Source: CAYJAY01 sp964368445 (GTDB taxonomy: Bacteria > Bacillota > Clostridia > Oscillospirales > Ruminococcaceae). From it: a stretch of DNA of 64,000 nt. The translations under genes were made by a program, and so were the position numbers. Of the stretch, positions 45,601 through 55,145 are shown piece by piece (within the stretch, counting starts at the first letter, position 1; every line of letters begins with the position of its first letter). The stretch is taken from the NCBI GenBank assembly GCA_964368445.1, contig CAYJAY010000005.1:39970-103969 (forward strand), read 5' to 3'. The notes under the pieces were generated by a model that made no database searches, was not told the origin of the DNA, and saw nothing but the letters and a program-made list of their open reading frames with translations.

Positions 45601-45703
45601 CGTTTGTGTCTTTGTCGACAGACTTAATTCATACTTCGTAAATTTAGTAATGTATCGACACGGCCTGCCGTGTCCTTTTCTATTTTAAAAAATACTGCCA
45701 AAA

Positions 45704-45731
45704 AAGGCGGACATGCAAGCATGTCCGCCTT
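45704..45731 (-). terminator. Rho-independent terminator of the chemoreceptor gene
   Basis: An 11-bp perfect stem, aaggcggacat with atgtccgcctt, has a 6-base loop and a T-run on the minus strand, 50 bp past the chemoreceptor stop codon. Confidence 0.8.
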
Positions 45732-45780
45732 AAAATTATGATTATTGTTTTATAACAAATAGGTTGCGTGAATGTTATCG

Positions 45781-47529
45781 CTATTCGTAATACTGTTCGG
45801 TGTTAGAATATTGTTCGTCCGAAATGTCTTGTTCGCCTTCCATGTTTTCGACTGGCTCGTCCACAAGTTCAAACAAAGCGACTTGATCTTTCAAGTTGAC
45901 CGCTTGTTCAGACATCTCTTGGCTTGCGGCAGAGAATTGTTCCGCCGTTGAGGCGTTTATTTGGATAACAGAGGAGATTTGATCGATTCCGACGCTTATC
46001 TGTGTTGTTGCGTTGGCTTGTTGTGCGGAAGAGGAGGAAATCATCGAGATGATCTCTTCTATTTCTTGAGTTCCGTCCACAACCGATTGTAAAGATCTCG
46101 CTGTTTCACTTACAAGTTTTGAACCGTTGTCGATTGCTTTTAATGAATTTTGTATCAAAAGCGTTGTGTCTTTAGACGCGTTAGACGATTTAATCGCAAG
46201 GTTTCTAACTTCGTCCGCAACTACCGCAAAACCTTTGCCGGCAGCGCCTGCTCTTGCGGCTTCGATAGAAGCGTTTAACGCAAGAAGGTTTGTTTGGAAC
46301 GCAATGTCTTCGATTGTTTTAATTATCTTCGCAATGTCAATAGAACTTGTGCTTATATCCGCCATCGCATCGATAGTCTTGTGCATGTTTTCGTTGCTTT
46401 CGATAACCTTTTGAGCTACCTCGTGAACCATGTTATCTGCGTTTGCCGAGTTTTCTGAATTCTTTTTGATCTCTTGTGAGATATCGTTTATCGTTGCGGC
46501 AAGTTCTTCAACCGCGCTTGCTTGCTCGCTTGCACCGTTGCTTAAAGCTTCAGAACCCGACGCCATCTGTGCAGCGCCGCTTGAAACGTAATCGGCAGAT
46601 TTTGCTATCGTGGAAAGGGTTTCGCTTACTTTTCCAAGAGCCGAAACAAGGCTTTCTGCAAGGTCTTGGAAAGCGCCTTTATATTCAAAACTTGGTTGCA
46701 AACAAAGGTCACCCTCGGCGACTTCAAGCAATTCGCGTTTAAGATCTTCGATATATCCGTGAACCGAACTGCTCATGTTGCGCATAGCTTCGCAACTTTG
46801 GCCTATCTCGTCTTTGGAATAGTATGAAAGGTCGTTATCGTCAAGTTCGCCTTCGCTTATACGGGTTGCCACCCTGCTTAAATCTTTAAGAGGTTTTGAG
46901 ATACTGTTGGCAAATTTAATCGCTCCGATTATAGAGAAAACCGCTGCAATTGCAAACGCTACCAACAAAGAGACTGAATATTCTTGAATGCTATTTGCTA
47001 AACCCAAAGATACCGACGATATGCTTTGTGCAATCGCTTGATTTAAAATCTCAAAGTTTTTCACTATGTCCGCTTCATAAGAACCGGCCTGTGCGACAAG
47101 TTCCATCGCCCCCTCTGTGTCCCCTTGAACCATAAGATCAATAGCGTTGTTTTGGGCATCCGACCAATTTTCAAGGTCTGACTTAAGTGCATCTATCGTT
47201 GCGCTGTCGAGAAGCTTTGAGCTTTCCAGTATCGCAACTTGTGCGTTTATGTTTTCGGTGTAACTTGCGACAAGAACTGTGAAACCTTCAAGGGTATCGT
47301 CCGACACGTTGGTAAGGAACTGGCCTGTTGCAATGTTTATAATTTCAAAACTGTTTTGAGCTTCGGTTATCGCGAGCGTTACAGGCAGGCCGTTTTCCGC
47401 CAACACCGCAAGGTTGTCTTCGCTCTCTAAAAGACTAAACATCGCAATTCGCGTTATACATGCCGGTATAATAATAATTAAAGTTACCAACAATAAAATT
47501 TTTGAACGTACCTTCATGTTCCTTAACAT
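45781..47529 (-). CDS. Methyl-accepting chemotaxis protein
   Basis: 582 residues from ATG 47529, chosen because AAGGTGG lies 6 bases upstream; an upstream in-frame ATG at 47589 has no ribosome site. First membrane helix about 9-30, an all-helical extracytoplasmic sensor (about 31-190), second membrane helix about 200-222, HAMP, and the cytoplasmic signalling hairpin with tip EDIAFQTNLLALNASIEAARAG. The sensor looks like a four-helix-bundle (4HB_MCP type); ligand unknown. It signals to CheA through CheW. Confidence 0.94.
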   Translation of the reverse strand: MLRNMKVRSKILLLVTLIIIIPACITRIAMFSLLESEDNLAVLAENGLPVTLAITEAQNSFEIINIATGQFLTNVSDDTLEGFTVLVASYTENINAQVAILESSKLLDSATIDALKSDLENWSDAQNNAIDLMVQGDTEGAMELVAQAGSYEADIVKNFEILNQAIAQSISSVSLGLANSIQEYSVSLLVAFAIAAVFSIIGAIKFANSISKPLKDLSRVATRISEGELDDNDLSYYSKDEIGQSCEAMRNMSSSVHGYIEDLKRELLEVAEGDLCLQPSFEYKGAFQDLAESLVSALGKVSETLSTIAKSADYVSSGAAQMASGSEALSNGASEQASAVEELAATINDISQEIKKNSENSANADNMVHEVAQKVIESNENMHKTIDAMADISTSSIDIAKIIKTIEDIAFQTNLLALNASIEAARAGAAGKGFAVVADEVRNLAIKSSNASKDTTLLIQNSLKAIDNGSKLVSETARSLQSVVDGTQEIEEIISMISSSSAQQANATTQISVGIDQISSVIQINASTAEQFSAASQEMSEQAVNLKDQVALFELVDEPVENMEGEQDISDEQYSNTEQYYE

Positions 47530-47665
47530 AGTTCCACCTTTTCTTTTTACCGTTATTATGAGAATATTTTTATTGCACAAAATTTGCACACAAATTTCTA
47601 TGAACCACGGGAATCGTTGTCGTTCGGTTCATTTTGTTTTTTTGCTTTGTAAACTTTACAAACGT

Positions 47666-48082
47666 TTAGTTCATTTCAAGCGTTTTGTTTATCATCGCTT
47701 TTACAACAGAAAGTACAGTTAGGTTAGCTTCGTAAGCATTACTAGCCGCCATTAAATCGACCATCTCTTCCGACATGTCAACGTTAGGATATGAAACATA
47801 TCCTTCTTCGTCGGCTTGGGGATGGGTTGGGTCGTACACCAAATTAAAGTCACGCTGGCTTTCGACTATTTCGGTTATTTGAACGCCGCCTTGAACTTGG
47901 GACAACGTTTCGTCAAAAGACAGATCTTTTTCGGTAAACACAACTTGTTTTCTTCTGTATGGTTCGCCGTCTACAAGTTCGGTTGAGTTTGCGTTTGCTA
48001 TATTTTGAAGAATAACATCGCTGCGAAATCTCTCGGCTGTTAGAGAAGAACCAACGATGTCGAGCGAAGATAGAAATGACAT
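47666..48082 (-). CDS. flgC: Flagellar basal-body rod protein FlgC
   Basis: 138 residues. The N-terminal rod helix contains LTAERFRSDVILQNIANANS, the common rod/hook ANxxT-type motif, and the C-terminus has VDLMAASNAYEANLTVLSVVKAM. It forms part of the proximal rod. It follows flgB by 21 bp. In most Bacillota flgB-flgC precede fliE; here they are about 10 kb from fliE and on the opposite strand. Confidence 0.95.
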   Translation of the reverse strand: MSFLSSLDIVGSSLTAERFRSDVILQNIANANSTELVDGEPYRRKQVVFTEKDLSFDETLSQVQGGVQITEIVESQRDFNLVYDPTHPQADEEGYVSYPNVDMSEEMVDLMAASNAYEANLTVLSVVKAMINKTLEMN

Positions 48083-48103
48083 ATCATTACTCCTTTAAAG
48101 GTG

Positions 48104-48463
48104 TTACATTTCGGCGTTTAAAACGGTGTTGTAGTTGTCGAATTTACCTTGAATTTTGTCAAGCAACATAGAATATTGCACATAGCTTTTATAAAGTTCA
48201 ATGTTTTCTTTTTCAAGGTCTACGTTGTTTCCGTCGGGACGAACTGAACTTTCGTCGGTTACGACACTGGCACTTAACGTTTCCGGTATCTCGCCGTCCC
48301 CCGCCAACGCGTTTTCCAGAAGCTCGTCAAAAACTACAAGGTTTTTTGTTTTGTAACCCGGCGTTTCGATGTTGCTCATGTTTTGGGAATGGAGTTGTTG
48401 CTTTGCCCAAGAATAGTCTGTCCCCGCTTCGAGAAGTTTAAATTCGGATGAGTTAAAAAACAT
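48104..48463 (-). CDS. flgB: Flagellar basal-body rod protein FlgB
   Basis: 119 residues from ATG 48463, placed directly after GGAGG; an upstream ATG at 48502 would translate through this ribosome site. HSQNMSNIETPGYKTKNLVVF is the rod-protein motif and the C-terminal helix KENIELYKSYVQYSMLLDKI is conserved. It forms the proximal rod with FlgC. Confidence 0.94.
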   Translation of the reverse strand: MFFNSSEFKLLEAGTDYSWAKQQLHSQNMSNIETPGYKTKNLVVFDELLENALAGDGEIPETLSASVVTDESSVRPDGNNVDLEKENIELYKSYVQYSMLLDKIQGKFDNYNTVLNAEM

Positions 48464-48655
48464 TGTGTGTCCTCCAAAAAAAGTGTGAAAACTAATTTTC
48501 ATTACTGCGATTACTGCGCTAGTCTTATTCTAGCAACAAATACACAAAAAATAGCCTAATTTCTATTAAAAAAAAATGAATTTTAATTTCTCGATAAAGC
48601 AGATAAACCAGATACTCACAAAAAGAGCATCTGTTTAATAGTTTATATGTTATCG

Positions 48656-48702
48656 GTATACCTGCCAACATTAAAAATGTCGATAAACATTGGCAGGTAT
48701 AC
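48656..48702. terminator. Stem-loop between fliS and flgB
   Basis: A 13-bp stem, gtatacctgccaa with its complement ending at 48702, and a 21-base loop. A second weaker hairpin (cagatactc/gagcatctg, 48610-48634) lies beside it. Together they probably end the fliD-fliS transcript before flgB. Confidence 0.6.
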
Positions 48703-48730
48703 ATATGTTTTTGTGGTTAAAAAACGACTA

Positions 48731-49114
48731 TTACGTGGCTTCGCCGCTCTTGACCGCCTTATCCGCTTGGACAAAAGTGTTTCGCAAGTCGCCTATCATT
48801 TTAATTATGCCGTCTAACATTGCGCCGTCTTTCTTGACGTTTGCTTGTATAATTACATAATTGAAATAATCGTAAAGCGCGAGAAGGTTTCCCGATATTT
48901 CATAATCGAGGTTTAACGTCGCCTCAAGGTGTTTTATAATTCTTTGTGCTTTTTGAAGGCTTGCGTTAATCGTTACAAAATCGCCCGTTTGACACGCCGC
49001 TTTCGCTTTAAGCAGTTCTTTGATAAGCCCGTCATACACCGTTGTGAGCATATCGCCTTGCGACATCGTTAAAACTGCCTGTTGCTTGTATGTTTGATAA
49101 GATTTATTATACAC
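48731..49114 (-). CDS. fliS: Flagellin export chaperone FliS
   Basis: 127 residues. QAVLTMSQGDMLTTVYDGLIKEL and KAQRIIKHLEATLNLDYEISGNLLALYDYF (described in parts) are the FliS blocks. It binds the flagellin C-terminus to prevent premature assembly. The start is GTG at 49114. It follows fliD by 29 bp. No flagellin gene is present in the window. Confidence 0.93.
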   Translation of the reverse strand: MYNKSYQTYKQQAVLTMSQGDMLTTVYDGLIKELLKAKAACQTGDFVTINASLQKAQRIIKHLEATLNLDYEISGNLLALYDYFNYVIIQANVKKDGAMLDGIIKMIGDLRNTFVQADKAVKSGEAT

Positions 49115-49143
49115 TTATTTTCACCACATTTCAATAATAAATA

Positions 49144-52020
49144 TTAATAGCCACTAAACTGTTGGGAAATCATGGTGCTTTGTGCGTTGTAGTTTGCAAG
49201 AATTTGTTCCATAGCATTAAAATCTGCCCAATATCTTTCTTTCTCCAACTCGTATCTTTCGGTTAGTGTTGTTATGCGGTCTTTGATATCTTCTAGTTCA
49301 CGGGTCATGTCGCTTTCATATGAAGAACCACTGATGCCGGCAACTTGAACGAGCGAACCGGGGTCGCCCGTGCTTAGTTTTGCTGTGTCGTCCATTATGT
49401 CGACAAACATGTCTGAAAGGCTTTCGCCTGCGCCGGTGAACAAGTTCGCAACACCTTCGGGATCTTTTGAAAGGGCTTCTCTCAACATTGTTTCATCAAG
49501 TTGAATCTTTCCGCCGTCTGTGTAATCCGACGTTGTCTCGATTCCGATTTGATACAAAGCAAGCGACGAGGTTTCGGGCATGGTGTAGATAGCTGCTCTC
49601 ATTTGTGAAAGGAAACTTTGGATGTTAGAGTCGTTTCTTAAAAGGCCTTCTTTTGCTTTTTCCTCCCAAAGCTCGATTTCATTTTCGCTCATCTCTTTCT
49701 TTTGATCGTCGGTCAACGGTGCGTAATCTCTGTATTCGGGTTCCTCGACGACATATCCATTAAGCAGTTCGATCATCTTGTTGTAATCTTCGACAAACGA
49801 TTTAAAAGCATCAACTATTTGTTCGTCGTTTCGTTCGGTCGAGATAGTTGTTTTTTCGTATTCTGTACCGTTCATCTCGCTGACTTTGGTCAGTTGCATA
49901 GTCAATCCATCGATGGTGAAGACGTTTGAGCTTCTGCTTGTGTCGACACCGTTAATGTTGACTATAGCGTCTTCGCCGCTGTCCACAACCGAAGAGTTTA
50001 TTAAACCGGTTCCAAACGTTAATTGTTCTCCGCCAAATATTTTTGCAAGATCGCTCGTTGCCAAAACAGAGTTTCCGGAAGTTCCCGAAAGGACTATTTT
50101 GCCGTTTTCAACCTTTGCTGCAATGTCGCCTGCTCCACTGTCTGCAAAAGCTATGTCTTGAAGTTTTACCGCCGCGCTTCCGCTCGCGTTTTTAAAGAGG
50201 CCTTCGATGCCTTGAAGTTGAACAACATCGCTTATGTTGGTGTCGGAAGTTGCTTTGTTTGAACGATCTGTCGAAACAACCGTTCCGGCGGGGTTTGTTT
50301 CTAGGTTAAACCCAAACGCCACCGCAAGGTCGGTTTTTGCGACTTGTTCTCTTGATGAAACATCCGAAACATTTTGAGAAGATTTTGCAAACTCGATAAG
50401 TTCGCCGTTGCTCGCCGTTAACGTTCCCGTTGCGGCGTTAAATGTTATCTTTGCCGAGCCGTCTTCGTTTTTAAAAGTTTCTTCGATCCAATCGTTGAAC
50501 TCTTGTTCGACTTCGGCTTTTGTGTAGGCGCTTTCGTCGCTTTTTTCGTCTAATTTGAAGGTATAGCTTTGTCCGTCCACCTTCATGGTGAGCGAAGCTG
50601 CTGTTGTTTCATAGTTGTCCGCAAGCGCATTGCCGGCAAAATTATTAACCGTCAGGTTGTCCGACGCATATTCCGACGCCGAAGCGATTACGCCAGAACC
50701 AAAAAGCTTGGTAAGTACGTCGCCTTCGGTTTGGGCCATATCAATTCCATATCCTGCTCCCGAGTTGTCTGATTCGATAGACATCTTGTCCGAGATGCTT
50801 GAATATTTTATCGTGATTCCGGCAGAGCTGTTGTTGATAGTGTTTATCATCGACGCGATAGTTGTGTCTCCCGAAAATTCGAAGTCCTCGCCGTTGATAG
50901 TGAACGCGAAATTTCCGCCTGTTGCAACGTCGCTTAATGTTTGGTTAAGGTCGAACTTGGTTGAGCTTCCCGGTTGAACACCAATTGCAGAAGCTTCCGA
51001 ACCGAAAATCGAAATGTCGTGGCCTTCTTCGCCGACGCTTGCTATCGAAAACGTTAGTTGATCGCCCTCTATTCCGACGTTTATATAATCGCCAAAAGCC
51101 GATTTAACTTCTTTTTCAAGTGCTGCGTGTACGTCGTTTATTGTGTAGTTTCCGTCGCCATCGCTATCTTTAACGCTGTCTAGTCTGATGGTTTGGGTTG
51201 TTCCGTTAAGCTCTAAGTCAAACGTAGGGCCTGCGCTTAGGTTGGAAGCTACGCCTCTAAGCGTGTCGCCCGAAGATGAGGTCGAGGTGAGCCCCGCCAT
51301 TTCTAGACCGAGTTGGCCGGAATTTGCGCTGTCCACCGAAATCGACGGAGCGCCCGATGTTCCCTCGAATTTTAAAGTACCATATTCGTCTATCGAGGTC
51401 CAAACGTTTGTGACGCCGTTTGCCGAGAAAGCGTTGTTAAACGTATCAACCAAATCCTGTTCCGATTTCACATCGTCAAGGTTGACGGTGACCTCTGTTC
51501 CGCCTACCGTTAGTTTCACGTTTTTGTTATATGTTTCGTTTAAAAACTCTGTCGTAAGCGACGAAGAAGTTATCTTGTTGTCGCCCGAAAGTTTTGAAAA
51601 CGCGCTGTCTTGAACCTTTGCTTTTTCCGCAAGTTGTTTTACAATAACGTCAAACTCACCCGTTGCGGCTTCAGAGGATGAACTTATTATTTTAAGAGCA
51701 TCGCCATTAGTTACGTTTGATATCATCGTGTTGAAAAAATCGCTGTTTCCGAAGTTCATGTCGGACGACGCATCAAACGCGAGGTCGAAGTATTTTTCTC
51801 TGAAAGAGTTAATGCTTGCGATGACCTCGTAGTACATCTCTTGTTTCCATTCAGTTTGGGTCTGTTGACCTGTCGCTGCGTCGATTTTCGCCTGACTTCC
51901 GGCAAGTAAATCTTCGACCATCTGGTCGGTATCCATTCCGGACATCAAGCCCGAAATTCCGTTCGATGTCGAGCCGGAATTGCTTACGCTGTAGTATGCC
52001 GATGAACTTATGCTACTCAT
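49144..52020 (-). CDS. fliD: Flagellar filament cap protein FliD (HAP2), unusually long
   Basis: 958 residues; many FliD proteins are 450-700. The N-terminal GISGLMSGMDTDQMVEDLL and a C-terminal coiled coil (about 905-955) ending NYNAQSTMISQQFSGY are conserved. The extra length is in the middle, which contains several internally similar LTVGGTEVTVNLDD / LELNGTTQTIRLDS / FTINGEDFEFSGD segments that look like repeated beta domains exposed on the cap. GGAGG precedes the ATG. It caps the filament and directs flagellin folding. Confidence 0.93.
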   Translation of the reverse strand: MSSISSSAYYSVSNSGSTSNGISGLMSGMDTDQMVEDLLAGSQAKIDAATGQQTQTEWKQEMYYEVIASINSFREKYFDLAFDASSDMNFGNSDFFNTMISNVTNGDALKIISSSSEAATGEFDVIVKQLAEKAKVQDSAFSKLSGDNKITSSSLTTEFLNETYNKNVKLTVGGTEVTVNLDDVKSEQDLVDTFNNAFSANGVTNVWTSIDEYGTLKFEGTSGAPSISVDSANSGQLGLEMAGLTSTSSSGDTLRGVASNLSAGPTFDLELNGTTQTIRLDSVKDSDGDGNYTINDVHAALEKEVKSAFGDYINVGIEGDQLTFSIASVGEEGHDISIFGSEASAIGVQPGSSTKFDLNQTLSDVATGGNFAFTINGEDFEFSGDTTIASMINTINNSSAGITIKYSSISDKMSIESDNSGAGYGIDMAQTEGDVLTKLFGSGVIASASEYASDNLTVNNFAGNALADNYETTAASLTMKVDGQSYTFKLDEKSDESAYTKAEVEQEFNDWIEETFKNEDGSAKITFNAATGTLTASNGELIEFAKSSQNVSDVSSREQVAKTDLAVAFGFNLETNPAGTVVSTDRSNKATSDTNISDVVQLQGIEGLFKNASGSAAVKLQDIAFADSGAGDIAAKVENGKIVLSGTSGNSVLATSDLAKIFGGEQLTFGTGLINSSVVDSGEDAIVNINGVDTSRSSNVFTIDGLTMQLTKVSEMNGTEYEKTTISTERNDEQIVDAFKSFVEDYNKMIELLNGYVVEEPEYRDYAPLTDDQKKEMSENEIELWEEKAKEGLLRNDSNIQSFLSQMRAAIYTMPETSSLALYQIGIETTSDYTDGGKIQLDETMLREALSKDPEGVANLFTGAGESLSDMFVDIMDDTAKLSTGDPGSLVQVAGISGSSYESDMTRELEDIKDRITTLTERYELEKERYWADFNAMEQILANYNAQSTMISQQFSGY

Positions 52021-52050
52021 GATTATATATCCTCCAAAGGTTATTGTTTG

Positions 52051-52527
52051 TTATATGTATTTATCTTTTTTAATAAATATAGGTTTATATGACGTTGTGC
52101 TAACCCCTTTTTGGTATCGGTTGGTTGAAACGGGATAAGCTTGGTTTAACTGTTTTATCTTTTCAAGTGTTTCGGCTCGTTTGATCCCAAGGTTTGACGC
52201 AATTAAACCGTCGTACTTTAAAATTCTGTTTGATATAGCCTTGTGTGTCATTGAAATTTTATAATATTTTTGATATTTACCGGTGACGGCCGAACTTGGT
52301 ATGCTGTTGTTTAATGCTTGTTTTAAGTCGTTGTCTTGTTCGCAAAACTTTTTTATTTGTATGTCAATCGAACTTAACCGATCCAAAAGCTGTTGTCGGG
52401 CGTCAAAACTTTTTTTAATGTCGTTTATGTCGTCGCTGTGCATGTCTTTTGTTGTGGTTTCTATCAACTCCAAAAGTTCTTTTTTGGAGTTTAGAAGAGT
52501 TTCAAGTTGTTTTAAATCAAACTCCAT
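52051..52527 (-). CDS. Small helical flagellar protein, possible export chaperone
   Basis: 158 residues, nearly all helix with a basic C-terminus (KPIFIKKDKYI). It lies 30 bp upstream of fliD in the same operon, the position of a FliT/FlgN-type chaperone, and its heptad-like EFDLKQLETLLNSKKELLELIE start fits that type. No family motif was recognised with confidence. Confidence 0.5.
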   Translation of the reverse strand: MEFDLKQLETLLNSKKELLELIETTTKDMHSDDINDIKKSFDARQQLLDRLSSIDIQIKKFCEQDNDLKQALNNSIPSSAVTGKYQKYYKISMTHKAISNRILKYDGLIASNLGIKRAETLEKIKQLNQAYPVSTNRYQKGVSTTSYKPIFIKKDKYI

Positions 52528-52645
52528 TTTATATTAACCTCAAAATTTTGTGTTGAATTTTTAAATTGAAATATGTTACACTTGTTAAAAATACAATCTT
52601 TATATAGATAATAATATTTTTACTATTTTTTACTGAGGTGAAGTT

Positions 52646-53350
52646 ATGTACCCTTTAGAAAGCAAAGCCGAATTTGAAGCTTGTCTCAAACTTAAGGACG
52701 GCACAGTTTTGGAAAACGGAACGGCATACATAGAAGCCGAAGATAAATTCGTTGTGTTTAAAAGCAGTTTTGTTCCTCTTTACCCTGTCGGAACTCCGAT
52801 GGAGATTGTCCGAATATATAACGGAAAAGAGATACATCGTTTTATAGGAAATGTCTATCTTTCGGGTAAAACAATTATGAAGTTAACCGATGCCGACGAC
52901 ATTCTTTTAAGAGGTTCAGAGTTTTGCTATGGCGCTAACGTTTCGTTTGAAGGAACTCTCGAAACGGGGATTAAAAGAATTTTTAGAACCAAAAGGTTTT
53001 TCAAAACTAAAGAAGAAGCAGTCAACGAAGATCTTTCGATCAAGATTAAGGTTTGCGAGATGTCCCTTGACAAGATTGTTTTCCAGATAACCAACCGAAA
53101 GGTCGCTCGTTTGATGGAGAACCCTTCCGCGAAGGTAGACGACAATCGTTTGGAGCCGGGCAACAAATGCACAATATACTCCGATATCTTTCAAGATTTT
53201 GAAAGCTTAAACGTCGTCGTGAGAAAATCTCTTGAATTTGGAGATAACGCGAAATATGTTTGCGATATCGTAACCTCGACAAAAGAAAGCAATAGCGTTA
53301 TTGCGGATTTTTTGTGGGTCTATAACCTTAAGCATAATAAAATATTTTAA
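52646..53350 (+). CDS. PilZ-like protein (degenerate motif)
   Basis: 234 residues. An N-terminal beta-rich half contains FVPLYPVGTPMEIVRI. A second half has RFFKTKEE and then VCEMSLDKIVFQI, which resembles the (D/N)xSxxG strand of PilZ domains but lacks the Gly and the upstream RxxxR arginines. It may therefore be a non-binding PilZ-like fold or unrelated. It lies alone on the plus strand where fliW-csrA are expected. GAGGTGAAG precedes the ATG and a clear terminator follows. Confidence 0.4.
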   Translation: MYPLESKAEFEACLKLKDGTVLENGTAYIEAEDKFVVFKSSFVPLYPVGTPMEIVRIYNGKEIHRFIGNVYLSGKTIMKLTDADDILLRGSEFCYGANVSFEGTLETGIKRIFRTKRFFKTKEEAVNEDLSIKIKVCEMSLDKIVFQITNRKVARLMENPSAKVDDNRLEPGNKCTIYSDIFQDFESLNVVVRKSLEFGDNAKYVCDIVTSTKESNSVIADFLWVYNLKHNKIF

Positions 53351-53380
53351 GATTTATCTAAAACATTTTACCTCAATTTG

Positions 53381-53410
53381 CCTCAATGGGTTCGCCTATT
53401 GAGGTTTTTT
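53381..53410 (+). terminator. Rho-independent terminator
   Basis: Stem cctcaatggg with cctattgagg (one G-T pair), loop ttcg, then TTTTTT. It ends the PilZ-like gene 30 bp earlier. Confidence 0.92.
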
Positions 53411-53446
53411 GTCGCCTAAAACATTAAGCCGAGTGTCGGATTAATG

Positions 53447-54049
53447 CTATTCAACCGGTTCAACGTAATCGGGGTCGGCGCTTCGCGGAACATAGGTGGG
53501 TCCTGCTATATATTCGATATCTACCGAAGCGTGCGAAAGAATGTTTATCTTTGCAGAGGGCGGGGAATATTCAAACTCAACGTCTTTCATGTTAAAGTTA
53601 AAGTTAACTTTGCCTTGTCTGTAGTTGGTTTCAACGTTACCCGGTTGCCACGTGGTTCTTACTCTTCCGCTTGGAATAAAAACGGTAGACATCATAGCCG
53701 GAGCTTGTGTCAGCTTTTGTTCCATAATGCTTCCGATTGTTACGTTATCTTCGATTTGAGCCATCTGTTGGCCCATTTGGTTTGTGTTTGATATGTAGTT
53801 CGAGATGTTGCGCTTGCCTGCGTTTGCCGTGTCTTGCACGAAATCGCTGTTGTTAGACAATCCAACCGAACGACGTTGCTCGTATGTGTCGAGATACATC
53901 TTTGTTGGGGTAGTTTGCATCTCAAAGTTTCCACGTTGAGAATCTATTTGAATTTCGGGTTGAAATTCCTGCTTATACTCCAACTTTGCCGATTCGAGTA
54001 CCATCTCGTATTTCATTGGGGTTGTTGTAATTTGTATTAATTGTTCCAT
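53447..54049 (-). CDS. yviE: DUF6470 (YviE-like) flagellar-cluster protein
   Basis: 200 residues, no membrane segment. The central Gln/Asn-rich helical stretch (NNSDFVQDTANAGKRNISNYIS) and terminal SVDIEYIAGP match the protein encoded after flgL in Bacillus (yviE). Function is not established. It starts 27 bp after flgL with GAGGTGA. The usual next genes, fliW and csrA, are absent. Confidence 0.8.
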   Translation of the reverse strand: MEQLIQITTTPMKYEMVLESAKLEYKQEFQPEIQIDSQRGNFEMQTTPTKMYLDTYEQRRSVGLSNNSDFVQDTANAGKRNISNYISNTNQMGQQMAQIEDNVTIGSIMEQKLTQAPAMMSTVFIPSGRVRTTWQPGNVETNYRQGKVNFNFNMKDVEFEYSPPSAKINILSHASVDIEYIAGPTYVPRSADPDYVEPVE

Positions 54050-54076
54050 GTTGTCACCTCATGCTTAAAGTTTTTA

Positions 54077-55126
54077 TTAGCTTAAAAAATCCATCAACGA
54101 GGCCGGCATAATGCGCGAGCTCATCTGTTGAACCGCTTTTAAAATCGCTTCATTCATTGAAAGGGTCGTTGACGCTTCTTCATAGTTTGTTCCCATCAGG
54201 TCGTCTATACTTGTTTTATATATGTCGACCGTATCTTTGAGCCTTCCTTCAACGGTATCAAGATACAGTGTTTGAGAACCAATCTCGGTTAAGTTTACAA
54301 GAAACTTGTCTGTTGCAACTTCTATTCTGTCCATGCTGTGGCCGATAACTTCGGTGTTGTCGTCCTTCATTGCGTTTTCAAGGTCGAGAAGAATGTTGTA
54401 TACGTTATAGGAGTTTCCGCCGGCATCTGTGCCAAAACCGAAAACTTCGATTCCGGAATACGAAACTTTAAATCCCGTGTCCCCTTGAATGTCGCTTTCG
54501 TTCATTTTAATTCCAAGCCCGATGTCCATGTACACGTCTTCATCCATTGGGATTTCGGCGCGGATCTTGGGGCCTGTTGGGTTTGCCGGGTCGTCCACCA
54601 TGTGGTAGTATTCCCCTGTTGTTGCATCGTGCAAAATATCGTCCACCAAGATTCCGTTATACTCAAGTTCCCCGTCGGCATTCTCGGTGAACGGTTCTGT
54701 CATGCTTGCGTTGCTTCCGCCAAAAACATATTTGTCGCCGTATTTTGCGTTAAGGTTGGTTAAAAGTTGTTTGCGAAGGTTTTCAACCTCGTTTGCTATG
54801 ATGTTGCGTGTGTCGGCATCTTTGTCTTCGTTTTTCGCCTTGATGGCAAGTGTGTGTGCCTTTTCAAGGATTGAACTCACATCAAGCAACCTGTTTTCGG
54901 TTAACGTTAGTTCATCGTTAATCGATTCTACGTTATCGAGGTGTGTTTCGGTTTTATACATATCCATTCGGATATTCATGACACGCGTTCCGGCGGTTAT
55001 GTCGTCTGAAATTTTTGTAAATCTGTTGCCCGACGCAATCTGTGCCGTCGTTTCCTCGAAATCGCTTTTTGCACTATATAAATGTGTCAGATAGTTTCGA
55101 GCACTCGTTCTGTCTGCTATTCTCAT
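54077..55126 (-). CDS. flgL: Hook-filament junction protein FlgL (HAP3)
   Basis: 349 residues. The N-terminal RIADRTSARNYLTHLYSAKSDFEETTAQIASGNR block and the C-terminal EEASTTLSMNEAILKAVQQMSS are the flagellin-like coiled-coil ends that form the junction. FlgL sits between hook and filament. AAGGAG lies before the ATG; the gene starts 20 bp after flgK. Confidence 0.95.
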   Translation of the reverse strand: MRIADRTSARNYLTHLYSAKSDFEETTAQIASGNRFTKISDDITAGTRVMNIRMDMYKTETHLDNVESINDELTLTENRLLDVSSILEKAHTLAIKAKNEDKDADTRNIIANEVENLRKQLLTNLNAKYGDKYVFGGSNASMTEPFTENADGELEYNGILVDDILHDATTGEYYHMVDDPANPTGPKIRAEIPMDEDVYMDIGLGIKMNESDIQGDTGFKVSYSGIEVFGFGTDAGGNSYNVYNILLDLENAMKDDNTEVIGHSMDRIEVATDKFLVNLTEIGSQTLYLDTVEGRLKDTVDIYKTSIDDLMGTNYEEASTTLSMNEAILKAVQQMSSRIMPASLMDFLS

Positions 55127-55145
55127 ATTAAACTCTCCTTTTTAA

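Noticed and set aside
53641..53660. A third parS-like site (ccacgtgg)
   Set aside because: Only the inner 8 bp match; it lies inside the yviE coding region and the outer arms do not pair with the consensus.
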